Origin: Mucor racemosus
Taxonomy: Eukaryota > Mucoromycota > Mucoromycetes > Mucorales > Mucoraceae
Length of the DNA stretch: 64,000 bases
Assembly (NCBI GenBank): GCA_027405735.1
Contig: JAPEHQ010000002.1
Location: 3,298,501-3,362,500 of the forward strand
Direction of reading: 5' to 3'
The translations under genes and the position numbers were made by a program. The notes under the pieces are model-generated. The model saw only the letters and a program-made list of their open reading frames with translations, made no database searches and was not told the origin of the DNA. Positions 32,979-43,631 of this stretch are shown piece by piece. How positions within the stretch are numbered: the first letter of the stretch is position 1; every line of letters begins with the position of its first letter.

Positions 32979-34544
32979 AGGTATATAACAGTTATGACAA
33001 TTTTGATACATGCGTATTTATTGATGATGGGTAAACCTGTGGAAAATCTTTCTATAAAAGGAAACTGTCTTTTAAATGATTGTATCTACATTTTGGATTG
33101 AATTGGTGGTTATTGCGGTTATAATTGTGTATGTTTAGATTGGAATTATATTGAAGGTGTATTGTATAAAATTTGGAAGCAATTGATTCAGTGGGATTAT
33201 GGAGTTAGGTGGTGTTTATCCCTTTCAAGAATTTTCACTCAAGATCTAGTGATGAGATTTTTATTCTCTCAACGGTTTTGAATGTGTTATCATTCATTGT
33301 ATTAGTCTATATTTTTATTTGGAAGTTGAAAATGGTTTACTTGGAGTTTTATGAAGTTTTCAAGATGAATTTACCAAAATTGTATTGAAACAGCGATTGG
33401 CTGTGCGTAATTCTAATTTGGCTCAGGTTTGATGGTGTTTTCACGGGTAATGGAATGAACATTTGGATGGATCGAGGTTCGGAAGGTGTTCTATGCAAGA
33501 ATGCAATTAATGGTTAGTTTGTCGTTGTTATTGTTACGCCAGGAGATTATATTAATCTCAAAGCTAAAATATGTACTAAATCATTTAATAAAAATAAAGG
33601 AAAACTGTTATAAAATGAAAGAGCACACTAAAACTAAAGAGCTTTATTATAAGATCGAACCATCTTCTTTTATATTCACATTCTCTAATTATATGACCTG
33701 TTTAAATGAGTCTCTTTATATATATACATATATCCAATCAAATCTAGGTGAAACACATTAGTTCCATATTCCTGCATACACGGAGCTTCATAACATAATA
33801 CACAGCAATGTAGAACTTAACATATCAAACTGTGTCGTAATCTTAACCAAGGAATGCACCCAGATTTGTGGATGCAACAGTTATGAACTTGCATTTAATT
33901 GTCGTCTGGGTACTCGCTATCGTTGAATTCATTGTTTGGGGTTAGTTTGATCTATATTGCTAAATTTCAAGGGGAATTGCCATTGTTGGTTTTGAAAGAA
34001 CAATGGAGTGCTCGGGTCAATGCACGAGAAGATCAGCTAATACTAATTTGAGAAGAACAAGACAATGTATTTGCACTCAGTCTACACGGGTCTACTTATT
34101 TTTGCATGTTTATTTCATCAAGATTACTCGGGATCAATTAGTTATTTTGGGAAACATTTGTTGTTAACTCAAATTAATGGGTAACTGAGGACTTTAAGTA
34201 CAGAGCAATGGCATATTTCAATAATGGATAATCATTTAGAATTTGCATTACTATAAATATTGTTTCAATTTTGACAGTTCAATTTTTTTAATCTTATTTC
34301 TCGGATACCTACTTAGTTGTCAAATACCTATTTAACACAAATTCCTAAAGAAGAAATACTTTTATCTCATAATTATTGGAAATAGTTTCTTACAGTCTTA
34401 CTATTTCATTTCAACATTAATTATATCTTGTCTACGGACTTATCAATTTATAACGAAGATAATTATTAAAGAGATATCTGCATTTATCAGTTGGTCCGGG
34501 CTTCAATGTTTACTAATTACTCCTTATCCCTGAAGATAATCAGC
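32979..34544. other. degenerate repeat-derived region
   Basis: No intact gene. Parts such as 33100-33480 and 33900-34130 have short protein-like stretches broken by stops, consistent with decayed mobile-element coding sequence, but no domain can be named. Contains copy 2 of the 52-bp repeat. Confidence 0.4.
33532..33583 (+). repeat. 52-bp interspersed repeat, copy 2
   Basis: Same sequence family as 16271-16322 (about 49/52 identical), beginning TGTTACGCCAGGAGATTATA. Flanks on both sides are unrelated between the two copies. Confidence 0.6.
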
Positions 34545-35771
34545 ATGGCCTTAGAAAGGAAAAATGGCAGCAATGGGGGTGCTCACACAAGGTTTTTGAA
34601 GGAGCCCAAGGCTTTCAATGGTGAAAATGAAGAGCAAGCTGCTGTATGACTATCCAGAATGAATCGCCTCAAGAAGAGTGCTAAAATCAACGACGAGGAA
34701 ATGTTGTTGATTGTGGAAGAGAACTTAACAATGAGGGAGGAAAGCTGGTGGCATGTCGTTGGGTCAAAGGCTGAAAACTAAGAGCAATTTGAAGAGGCTT
34801 TTAAGAAGCAATACTTGTCTGATTTGGAAGACAAATGGTGGTCTGCAATTTATGAATTGAGACAAGGAGATGAATTCCGTTCTGTAGATAAAGTGGCAAT
34901 TAGAATGGAGGAATTGTTCAATCTTCTCGGGAACAAGGACCAAGGCCTGCATGTTCGTACCTTTTTGAAAGCTATTAAACCTAAAATAGCATATGAAGTT
35001 GAAAAGGAGAATAAACCAAGTACCTTTGCAATTGCCAAGGAAAGGGCCCGTCAAATTGAGAGGTCGCACCTTAAATACGGCCTGTCAAATACTAGACAAG
35101 ACGAGGTTACACCCGAGATCAACAATAGAAGATCTCAAGTAGATGCTATAGAAGAATTTCAAGACAACAAGTCGGAAGCCTCAGCTATGTCTAGTGTAAT
35201 GTCTTTGGTTGAAAAACTGGAGAAGTTATCCATCAACTTGGTAGCATTGCAAGAGGCTGTAAGCACTGCTCCACCTACCCAATCAAACGGGAATGGTTAC
35301 AACAATTATGGTGCAAGACGTCCTGGTGGGTCTAACCAATCAAGGTGGAATTGTCTGTTTCGGTTGCGGTGAGCCTGGGCACAAGAAATATGAGTGTAAT
35401 AATGAAGAGTTCTTGGGCAACAAGCACGCCAAGCCACCCTTATCCGGTAGTAATAGTCTTCCTTTGGGTGATAAGAGTTCGGGAAAAGCCAACGAACATC
35501 AACAATAGGAGGTGTTGATTTTCATAATCCTACTCCTACTCCTCCTCCTATCCATTTGGATCAGGCTCCTGTAAATTTGGTGGACACAATGGCGGACATC
35601 GACGAGCTAAATGAAGTTTTGGCGGTTAAACGTGGTCGAAATACTGATATTCCAGCAGTAACAGCGGGCAAGGCACCTGTTAAGAAGGCTAGACAGCAAG
35701 GCCCTACACCAGGAATACAACAAGACATAGTGATGAAAACTACTAGAACACCTAGGAAGCCAAGAGTACTA
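34545..35771 (+). pseudogene. LTR-retrotransposon gag, decayed and interrupted
   Basis: From ATG 34545 the frame reads a retrotransposon gag capsid-like region (KKQYLSDLEDKWWSAIYEL ... GDEFRSVDKVAIRMEELFNLL ... TFLKAIKP). In-frame stops lie at 34647 (TGA) and 34779 (TAA). Near 35340 the frame shifts by one; the CCHC zinc knuckle CFGCGEPGHKKYEC (35356-35397) is in that second frame, and a third segment (DQAPVNLVDTMADIDELNEVL ... TTRTPRKPRVL) returns to the first frame. It is then cut off by Tc1 element 2, inserted at the TA at 35771. No protease, reverse transcriptase or integrase follows. Confidence 0.8.
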
Positions 35772-35772
35772 C

Positions 35773-35981
35773 AGTGAGTCGCAAAACCCTTTCAATGATT
35801 TGGAAATTTGAATGAAAATAACCATAACTTTCTCAGTTTCAATCGGAGATACACTAAATTTCTATTTTAAGTAATTCAAACGTTTTTAAATTATTTTCAA
35901 AAGTCCGATCTAATTAATTAAAGTTCCGCAAAAACTATGCAAGTTTAAAAAAAGGTACATCATTGAAAGGGTTTTGCACGC
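35773..35981 (+). repeat. left terminal inverted repeat of Tc1 element 2
   Basis: 209 bp, near-identical to the reverse complement of 37181-37389. Confidence 0.9.
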
Positions 35982-36017
35982 ATTATCAAAAAAAAATTGA
36001 AGCTTATTTACATGCAG

Positions 36018-37030
36018 TCAATAATCAATACCGTAACCTTTTGCTTTAATACAAGCTTTTACACGATGAGGCATACTCGAAATAACTTTTTGATATTCCC
36101 CAAATGTTATGTTGTCATACCAAATCTCTTCAGTTCTGTCCCAAATATCATTCATCCCTTTTGGGGATGTATCGTATTCGTTTAGGCGGATTTTCAATAA
36201 CCTCCACATATTTTCAATGGGATTAAGGTCTGGAAATTGTGCTGGCCATGACATTACTTCATATTTTTTTGTTTTGAAGTCTTCTTTCATTAAATTAGAG
36301 GTGTGCTTAGAATCGTTGTCTTGTTGAAGGATAACCTAATTACGACGCAACTTCAATTTTTGACACATATCGTCAATGGATTTCTCCAAATCATCATCAG
36401 TAATAGTTCTGTATAGGTTAGAGTTCATATTACCTTCGACCTTGGACAACCAAACGACACCAGACCAAGAAATAGAGCTCCAAATCATGATACGACCATC
36501 TCCATTTTCTCTTGTTTTTTAGTATGCTTAGGTTTTATCTCCTCGATGTCTCTTTTCCAGCACCAAATTCGATCATCCGAGTTAAAACAATTAATTCTAG
36601 CCTCATCAGTAGATATAACACGCTTTCAGTCATCCAAAAAAGTCCAATCAATTCTGTTTTTACATCAGCGGAGGCGATCCTTTGCATTTTCATCACTAAT
36701 TTCTGGCTTTTTTATCTTAGGTAATGCGTCTAAACCATTATCCCGAAGAGCCCTAGTACAGTATTCGCACTTCCATTAACGTGTATATTACGATGAAGCT
36801 CTTTTTTGGCTTGTACCGCATTATCCAAGCCACCTTTGGTGATCCTCCGCAGTAGTCAGCTTAGATGGTCGGTCTCCTTTAAGTTTTTCTCGGTCAGGAC
36901 AGGCCTTTTTTCCAGTACGACATACTGTGGCTTGACTAACAGCTACATGACGAGCAATTTCCGATACGGTATGGCCAGAATTTAACAGAGAGATAACGTC
37001 ATTACGTTTGGCATCTGATACAGTTTTCAT
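36018..37030 (-). pseudogene. Tc1-type DDE transposase, degenerate
   Basis: Minus strand from ATG 37030 (MKTVSDAKRNDVISLLNSG) to stop 36018. N-terminal helix-turn-helix HTVSEIARHVAVSQATVCR; C-terminal third with FPDLNPIENMWRLLKIRL, the Tc1 SPDLNPIE-type motif, and the usual Lys-Gly C-terminus. The middle (36300-36820) has stops and frameshifts; TDEARI-like first-Asp sequence is still visible in another frame. Inactive. Confidence 0.85.
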
Positions 37031-37180
37031 CTTGATGATTTTGCTTGAAACTACTAGTAAAAAAGGCAGGGTAAAAGTTGAAAAACATCTCATATATTTT
37101 CCGCATATTTCTCTGTTTTATAAGATATCCAGCGTTAATGTACAAGTTAGGGGTTACAAAATTGTAATTTTAAGCCTGTG

Positions 37181-37389
37181 CGTGCAAAACCCTTTCAATG
37201 ATGTACCTTTTTTTAAACTTACATAGTTTTTACGGAACTTTAATTAATTAGATCGGACTTTTGAAAATAATTTAAAAACGTTTGAATTACTTAAAATAGA
37301 AATTTAGTGTATCTCCGATTGAAACTGAGAAAGTTATGGTTATTTTCATTCAAATTTCCAAATCATTGAAAGGGTTTTGCGACTCACTG
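37181..37389 (-). repeat. right terminal inverted repeat of Tc1 element 2
   Basis: Partner of 35773-35981, same length, ends GCGACTCACTG before the target-site TA. Confidence 0.9.
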
Positions 37390-37439
37390 TATTACTTTGA
37401 TAATTTCTTACTATGTATTAAGTAGGATTTCACAAACAA

Positions 37440-38470
37440 CGCATCGTATTACGGTTAACCGAGTTTGGCTGCTTTAACGGGCCGTTTTTTATGCAAACTC
37501 GAATGAGGGTATTCGAGTTTCTTCTTTTTTTTTTTGTCAGCTAAGCTCGAAAACAGGAATGAAAAAATACTTCAATTTGTGAAACTGTCAAATATACTAT
37601 TATCAATTCATAATCCCATATTAACTTGACAAGGTTGCTATTAACAGCCTCCTTAAAGGCTTAAAGGCAAACCAATTGTGGATTACATCCATTTAGATCT
37701 CCATTTCATCTGGTGTCTAACTTGAATTACCGCTGGGATAAATCAGGAATCACTTTGATTTGACATGTCTGATTGATACAGCAAATAATCTTATAACCGA
37801 GATGTGGATCCTAGCAAATTATAATTATTGACCTGAATCATAAATACACCATTATTCAATATGGCCTGATTTCATTCATGATAAAATCAGGACCTAAAGA
37901 TATCGGGTAGATTATGGAAATGGCATGTTCCTATTTGTTCTCATTGATTTATAATATAGATTAGAAATTGTGTATAAATAGAAGGACATCTTCCTTGAGA
38001 GTTTATGGATACATACAATCTTATTTATAGAAAGAATAATAATAAAGACTAGTAACATTTATCATGGAGAACGTAGGCTTTATTACTAGAAAAACTAATG
38101 GTAAAAGAAAGCACCAAGAGCTTCTAGGTCTTGGTTTAAAAGACTATTTATAAGAATTACATTTCAATGTGAGTTAGAAATGGAATTGGCTTCAAAATTG
38201 GCTGTTTAATATCCTCGAAAACCGACATTCCTTTCAAAGAAGAGTCAATTAAGTTCTACTTGATAATAAAAGCCTAACGTTATCTAGTCGAATTCCTATT
38301 GTTTTTTTATACTTTTTTTCCGTGAATATCTCTACCTGTTCCACACCAATACTTGCTCCCACCCCGTTTTTTATCTGAGTTACAAAAAAACGGGCCGTTT
38401 TCCAACTCGAATTGAATGGCCGTTTCCGTTAAAACTCGATTCAAACTCGAATCGAAGCCCATTCCTAGTA
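37440..38470. mobile_element. possible degenerate non-autonomous DNA transposon
   Basis: The palindrome AACGGGCCGTT occurs at 37476-37486 and 38389-38399, each followed by TTTT and AACTCGAAT. CGAGTTTG...TTTAACGG near the left (37460-37480) is matched in inverted form at the right (CCGTTAAAACTC...AAACTCG, 38424-38447), and the right edge reads inward CTAGGAATGGGC, which resembles hAT-type ends. A CCCGTTTTTT / AAAAAACGGG hairpin lies at 38363-38394. No transposase is present. Boundaries are approximate. Confidence 0.4.
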
Positions 38471-38700
38471 TTAAGTGTGATTAATATGTGTCAAGTAGTA
38501 TTAAATAATAAATCGGTTATGGTTGTTGTGTTTAATAAGTTTATTTGATTAAAAATAATTAATGAAGGAAGAGAACCGATATTTTTACTATTGTTCAATA
38601 TCTGATTTAACATTTGCATATTTATATGAATTATTCAATGGAAACTAATTCATGCAATCATTGTTGAAACACCATGTGATGTGAATCATTACATTTTGTC

Positions 38701-38873
38701 TGTAAGAAACAACCATTAATATATTTAGTAAAAATATATTAATTTAGAAAGAAGTTGGGTTCCTTACTGAAGTATATAAAATGAGCTTATATACTCATAA
38801 CTAGTCATGACTAAATACCGAACAGATCTATCATACCAAACAAGTCGAAATGCACGAAATAGATATCACGTGA
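38701..38873 (-). repeat. LTR-like repeat upstream of tRNA-Gln
   Basis: Inverted relative to 32762-32930 and about 80% identical to it; shares the TCACGTGATAT start, GATCTGTTCGGTATTTAGTCA block, TATA box and TTACA end. Its CACGTG-proximal end is 60 bp from the 5' end of the tRNA-Gln gene, the same distance and orientation as the copy at tRNA-Met. Confidence 0.65.
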
Positions 38874-38933
38874 TCATCAAAAAGTACATTTTAATAGATT
38901 ATATAAATTATAAAAAATTTCTACACATAACAG

Positions 38934-39005
38934 GGTTTCATAGTGTAATGGTTATCATATCGGTCTTTGAATCCGGTGATCCGAGTTCGATTCTCGGTGA
39001 GACCT
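38934..39005 (+). tRNA. tRNA-Gln (UUG)
   Basis: Acceptor GGTTTCA pairs with TGAGACC (one G-T or mismatch pair); D arm TAGTGTAATGGTTATCA; anticodon loop CTTTGAA (anticodon TTG); T arm CCGAGTTCGATTCTCGG. 72 nt including the discriminator base, no intron. A T-run (TCTTCTTTTATTTTTG) just downstream can end Pol III transcription. Confidence 0.94.
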
Positions 39006-39455
39006 CTTCTTTTATTTTTGATTAGGATGTAAGTGTATGTAGTTCATATTTGTTCTTTTACTGAAATTTTTCATGGTTGATTTTTGATTTGAAAGGAATA
39101 GAGATATAGAAACAGTTTCAAAAGTAGATTCTAATACATGTCACATCAGAAACCTAATATTATACTTTTTTGGTTTCAAATTTACTTTGTGCTTCGCATA
39201 TTTCGTTCTATCAAAGGAACGTGTTTTTGGAATAATAATCTCAGGAATTCTTTGTTGTTGACAATTGAAAAAGTGATACCATATATATATAAAAGTGAAG
39301 CATTATTTTATAAGTAAATGTAAATTTATTTCATGTCATGCTATTATATATATATATATATATATTGTATATAACGTAAATATATGCTATTGTATGATGC
39401 TATTCCTGAACATTTGATTTTCAAATTGATTTCAATGGAGCAAATTACACTTTAG
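39006..39455. other. intergenic
   Basis: AT-rich spacer with a (TA)n run at about 39347-39364. No gene supported. Confidence 0.5.
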
Positions 39456-40586
39456 TTAGTATATATATAATGGTTTAATATATGAGGAATCTATGAGTAA
39501 TATTCTTCGTTTAGGGCATTTTGACCGTATATCTAACACCAACTCAGTCTTTTGTAAAGGATAATAAGGAAGATAATCAAATATTTCGATATGGTGATCA
39601 GTATCAAATGACTTGGTTATATCTTTTACTTGTCTTGCCACAATGATGCATTCCAGTTCATAGAGTTTTACTTTATTAAGCTTTTCAAGTATAATCTTAA
39701 TAGTCTGAATGTCCATGGGTAGAGCTACAGGATGTTGTGTCCAATACTCGACTACAGGTAGTATTTCAACAACAATCTTTTCGATTTTAGGGTATTTGTA
39801 CATAAGGTAGTCAACTATACGCCATTGATCATTGTCAGAAAATCTGATTTTTAACGATCTGAGAGTATTAGATCTTGTTACAGTTTCTTGAATCCAGTTG
39901 TTAAATTGCTCTACATTTCCAAGATCTTTTTCAATGGATAAATGAATGTCCAACTCTTTTATCTGGTTGCAGTTCTTTAATATATCTTCAGCTTTTGGAA
40001 TATCATGTATATCCGAGTTCAATGTGAGGGAAGTCAAGTTTTCAAGTTGGTTTAATTGGTAAAGCATTATCAAATTTTTGGTATTGTAACGTTGAGTATC
40101 TTGAAAGTTTAATTTGATACGCTCCAAGGTACTTTTGAATCTATGCAAAAGTAAATCATATGTAGTGCTGTAATTCCAAGAGGCCGGAATAGTCCTTAGT
40201 CTTCCATATTCAGTGTCTTCACCAGCAACGAGCAACAGTTCTTTAAAGAATCTTGTCCCTTCTATTTCTCCTTTAAATGATTCCATACAAGGTGTGAAGG
40301 CAAGATGCAAGATCATTCTGAATGGTTCCAAGTTACAATGTGGAGGATCGACAGTTAGATATTTGACTGATTTGCTTTTTTTAGGACTAGCGACTAAGAA
40401 ATGATAAAAGGTCCATGCTGCATCCTCACTATATAATGTAATGTTCCTATTGAAAATAATAGGGTTGACAAGATCGTTCCATCTTTTACAAACCAAACCA
40501 CATTGTATAAGTTGCCTGAAACATGTTATATTGTTGAGTATTTCAATACATAACTCTGACGGCAATGAATAAGCTGTTGTAGGCAT
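39456..40586 (-). CDS. F-box protein with leucine-rich-repeat-like C-terminus
   Basis: Single exon, 376 aa. The N-terminus is an F-box: SLPSELCIEILNNITCFRQLIQCGLVCKRWNDLVNPIIF (about 7-45), which would bind Skp1 in an SCF ubiquitin ligase. The rest has spaced leucine/asparagine strands (LENLTSLTLNSDIHD, NCNQIKELDIHLSI, NTLRSLKIRFSDND), suggesting degenerate leucine-rich repeats for substrate recognition. Such F-box/LRR genes are numerous and fast-evolving in these fungi. Substrate unknown. Confidence 0.75.
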   Translation of the reverse strand: MPTTAYSLPSELCIEILNNITCFRQLIQCGLVCKRWNDLVNPIIFNRNITLYSEDAAWTFYHFLVASPKKSKSVKYLTVDPPHCNLEPFRMILHLAFTPCMESFKGEIEGTRFFKELLLVAGEDTEYGRLRTIPASWNYSTTYDLLLHRFKSTLERIKLNFQDTQRYNTKNLIMLYQLNQLENLTSLTLNSDIHDIPKAEDILKNCNQIKELDIHLSIEKDLGNVEQFNNWIQETVTRSNTLRSLKIRFSDNDQWRIVDYLMYKYPKIEKIVVEILPVVEYWTQHPVALPMDIQTIKIILEKLNKVKLYELECIIVARQVKDITKSFDTDHHIEIFDYLPYYPLQKTELVLDIRSKCPKRRILLIDSSYIKPLYIY

Positions 40587-42089
40587 TATAGAAAAGGTTA
40601 ATTCAATAATAGTTAAAGAGAAATGGAAGTTTTTTTAAAAGCGTGGTATTAAAATCTATTGAAACAGGTACGCAAATGTCCAAGGCCAGAACAGGTTTTT
40701 TTCACCAATAGCAGATCGATTTGAAAGCTCCTTGATCATTCTTTTTGACATGTATAGATAATTTAAAAATGATGAAATACTTCTCACCACAGTTTTAATG
40801 CTATATAATTCTGTATTTTGAATGGGATATTCAGAAATGTATGTCAAAATATTTAATTGTACGAAGGTTGAACAGATGATTTTACTATACTTTAAGTGCA
40901 AAAACAACACATCTTTTGTTAAATGTATTTACAGCACATAATTACGCCAACTATGTATAAAAAATTATAGGCAAACAATAAATATGCTTTAATTATTTAT
41001 ATTATCTTGTAAGTTGCATATACATCTCATAAGCAGCATTAACAACTCTTTAGAAGTTGTAAGTACCTGAATTTCTGAAGGCATCCTCGATTTTAAGGGT
41101 CGACATCAAACTGCAAAAAAATCAATTTCAACCTATTTTTAAACAATTCTCCTTACTTTTTGAGGCTTTTTAAAAGCACTTGTAACAATCAAAATAATTA
41201 ACAGACATATATAAAGTATAAATTCATTTTTTTCTCTACAAATACTAGTGAAAATTTGACATAAATCATATTTTTAAAACCAACTCATTCTAGTGGATCA
41301 GAATCTTATTACCAGTTAAAAGGAACATGTAGGTTTAGAAAACATATAGTTGAATTTCTATAAAGAAAGATTATTATGTATTTTCGTACATACTACGTTA
41401 TATCAAAACACGAGACACAATGATTCGACCTAAATTCAAGGTTATTTGCGCATAAAACAGAAGAATGCAGGAAAATAGTAAAACCATAAATACTGTAGCA
41501 ATTAGAACAGTATCTCCAAATCAGGAAACAATCATATGAATTCTTTTTATAATCATTTACAGAGTAAATTTATAAAATAAGGAACTTGTATTAGATGTAG
41601 ATAATCTTTGTATAAACAAATATCTATCTCATAAGATATAGAGTAAATACACCAGATACACCAGATATACATTAATAATGAAAAGAGTTGAACATTTTCT
41701 TTTTCTTCCATCTAAATTAACACCATTCAAGATTATAATTCGCAACCCACCAGCTGATGATCCGCGTGTAACTCAAAGCTAACACAACGGAAGAAAGGAT
41801 CTGATAAGAACAACTACACAAGCTAAAGTTTTCCCGAGATTTATAAATTCATTTAATAATTGTAGTGTTTTTTTTCTGTAAAAAAAAAGCCAACCAAACC
41901 TGAACAATTGGTCATTTGGAACAGGTTCTGAAGTTACAATTTCGAACAAGTGTTACCATACTTTAATAAAACTAACATTGATTAGAACTAATCTCTCAAT
42001 TAGGAAGATCTGATAGTAAAATACTCTTTTTTATTATAGTAATATAGACATAATTTTGAAGTGTTTGTGTGAGTATTTTATTACTTGTA
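40587..42089. other. intergenic
   Basis: AT-rich 1.5-kb spacer. The open frame at 40656-40910 (minus) starts with GTG and has no recognisable domain. Nothing else supported. Confidence 0.4.
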
Positions 42090-43076
42090 TTACCATCCTA
42101 AAACGGATCTTTTTGTTTGGTTTTGAAAACTATTATCCATTGCCCCACGGTATATATCTTTAATGACCTTCCCATTTATGATGGTTTCCTCAATTATTGG
42201 GCGACAATGGCAAGTTTTCACTCGACCATACCAAATACCACGAGTACCTTCATTAATGTAACAAATGACATTACCAGCAATTTTATGACCTAATTTCTTG
42301 ATTTTAGTCGACAATACATTTCAAATCAATTTTTTTAAAAAAAGCTAACCTCCTATATGGCTGACCATAATAACAGCAGCATCATTTTCACTTAGATCTT
42401 TTTCTCGTAACACATGGTCAATTTCTTGAGCTAGTATGGGTGCCGTAACACCACAGCGTTTGTCTCTCTTTCGATGTGAGCACAATAACATTAACGTTTT
42501 ATAAGGGCATTTTTGTATCTTCATCTCATCCATACGATCATCTCGCATCATAAATTCAATGTCCATGGGTTCTTTGGGTAATGGGGTAGCTAGAAACAGA
42601 TCGTAAAAATCATCTGCCTTTTCACAAGTGACATTGGATACCAAAATATTGTCAGGAAAGATCAGCACATCACAGCTTCCGGGTATAGTTGAATGAGTAG
42701 ATACCATAGATGCATTGGTAACCAAGTTCTTCCATGGATTAGATTTATTTTTGTGTTCTACGTTGTATAAAGTGTTGGCAAATGTTCCTTTATCATGCTC
42801 AATTTTCTTGGGCCAATCCGAGACACCAGTAGCAATTAAAATATGTCTTCCATAAGGCTTGACACTACCCAAAATAGGGAAATCCATCTCAATGTTGAGA
42901 TAAGATGGGTATTCTTTATGCTCTGAGCACGGATCTGCACATCCAGTGCAATCATCTAAATCATCGTTTTCGCAATTTTCGGCGACAGGAGTAGAAAGAA
43001 ATTCGGCAGGAGGCAAGAGATCTGGATTCCCAAATCCTGCTAATGAGCCCAAAGATTTTTTCATATAAGATACCAT
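42090..43076 (-). CDS. APD1: Apd1-type sucrase/ferredoxin-like [2Fe-2S] protein
   Basis: Exons 43076-42350 and 42289-42090 (60-nt intron) give 308 aa from MVSYMKKSLGSL. This family (thioredoxin-like ferredoxins, yeast Apd1 and Aim32) binds a [2Fe-2S] cluster with two Cys and two His. Here the C-terminal motifs are CSHRKRDKRCG (Cys199 and Cys208) and HIGGHKIAGN (His240 and His244), with the spacing known for Apd1, followed by GIWYGRVKTCHCRPIIEETI. The intron falls inside the HIGGHK motif and phase restores it exactly. An N-terminal CTGCADPC cluster is also present. Probable cytosolic role in redox or drug/metal tolerance. A CAG acceptor in the 5' leader (43090) suggests a 5'-UTR intron. It is divergent from the PPR gene. 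Confidence 0.82.
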
Positions 43077-43631
43077 GTTTAATTGTTTCTGCAAAAGCGA
43101 AGAGAAAGAAGAAAAATATTACAATATCAATGGTAAATATCGAGATTTATAATGAAACCAGAAAAAAAAGGTACACCAATGATTAACGAGATAATTTATA
43201 TCTGGGATACAATCCTAATAAACTCAAAAGGGTCCAGCCGAACCTGCGCGCACTCATAGCGCAAAGAAAGTGGGCCTTTTCGGCAGGTCCAATAGTAAAT
43301 ATCAATTATTCAACATGATTATTACAACAATAAGAGCGGGGAACATATATCCGCTCTTGCGTAAATATACGATATAAATATAAATTATTGCACAGTTTTC
43401 TCATGGTTATATAAACACAAGGTTATTTTGATTGTCATCTAAATGAGATGCTGTACAAATACATGTTGACATGTAAGCATTCTTTCTCGAGAAAAGTGGG
43501 GAAAAAGTGACTAGGGCAAGCTACATACACTTGACCCGGCCCTGGTAAAAGCTACATTTCTATTTCTGATGGGCAATCTCTTTCTTATTTTGACTAAATA
43601 CTACCCCCCTCTCTCGTAAATTATCAAGGAT
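43077..43631. promoter_or_regulatory. divergent promoter region with inverted repeat
   Basis: 555 bp shared by the Apd1-like and PPR genes. Contains a 12-bp imperfect inverted repeat, GGTCCAGCCGAA (43231-43242) and TTCGGCAGGTCC (43279-43290), around a GC-richer loop, which stands out from the AT-rich surroundings. Confidence 0.4.

Larger units (their letters stand above)
35773..37389 (-). mobile_element. Tc1/mariner element 2, inactivated, nested in gag
   Basis: 1617-bp element with TA duplications (35771-35772, 37390-37391). 209-bp terminal inverted repeats (35773-35981 and 37181-37389) start CAGTGAGTCGCAAAACCC. As in element 1, a motif GCAAAACCCTTTCAATGAT occurs at the outer edge (35782-35800) and inverted at the inner edge (35959-35977) of each terminal repeat. 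Sequence differs from element 1, so it is a distinct family with the same architecture. Confidence 0.92.

Noticed and set aside
33486..33761. 91-codon plus frame
   Set aside because: Composed of repeat fragment and AT-rich DNA; no domain or suitable context.
36512..36779. Plus-strand frames inside Tc1 element 2
   Set aside because: Shadows of the decayed minus-strand transposase.
35773..37389. Reading the paired repeats as a CRISPR-like or inverted gene array
   Set aside because: Ends, TA duplication and DDE transposase remains show an ordinary Tc1/mariner element.
32762..38873. The two LTR-like repeats as ends of one 6-kb element
   Set aside because: They are inverted, while LTRs of one element are direct, and each is set by its own tRNA gene.
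40656..40910. 84-codon minus frame ahead of the F-box gene
   Set aside because: Starts with GTG and lacks a domain; weak likeness to the F-box gene C-terminus is not enough.
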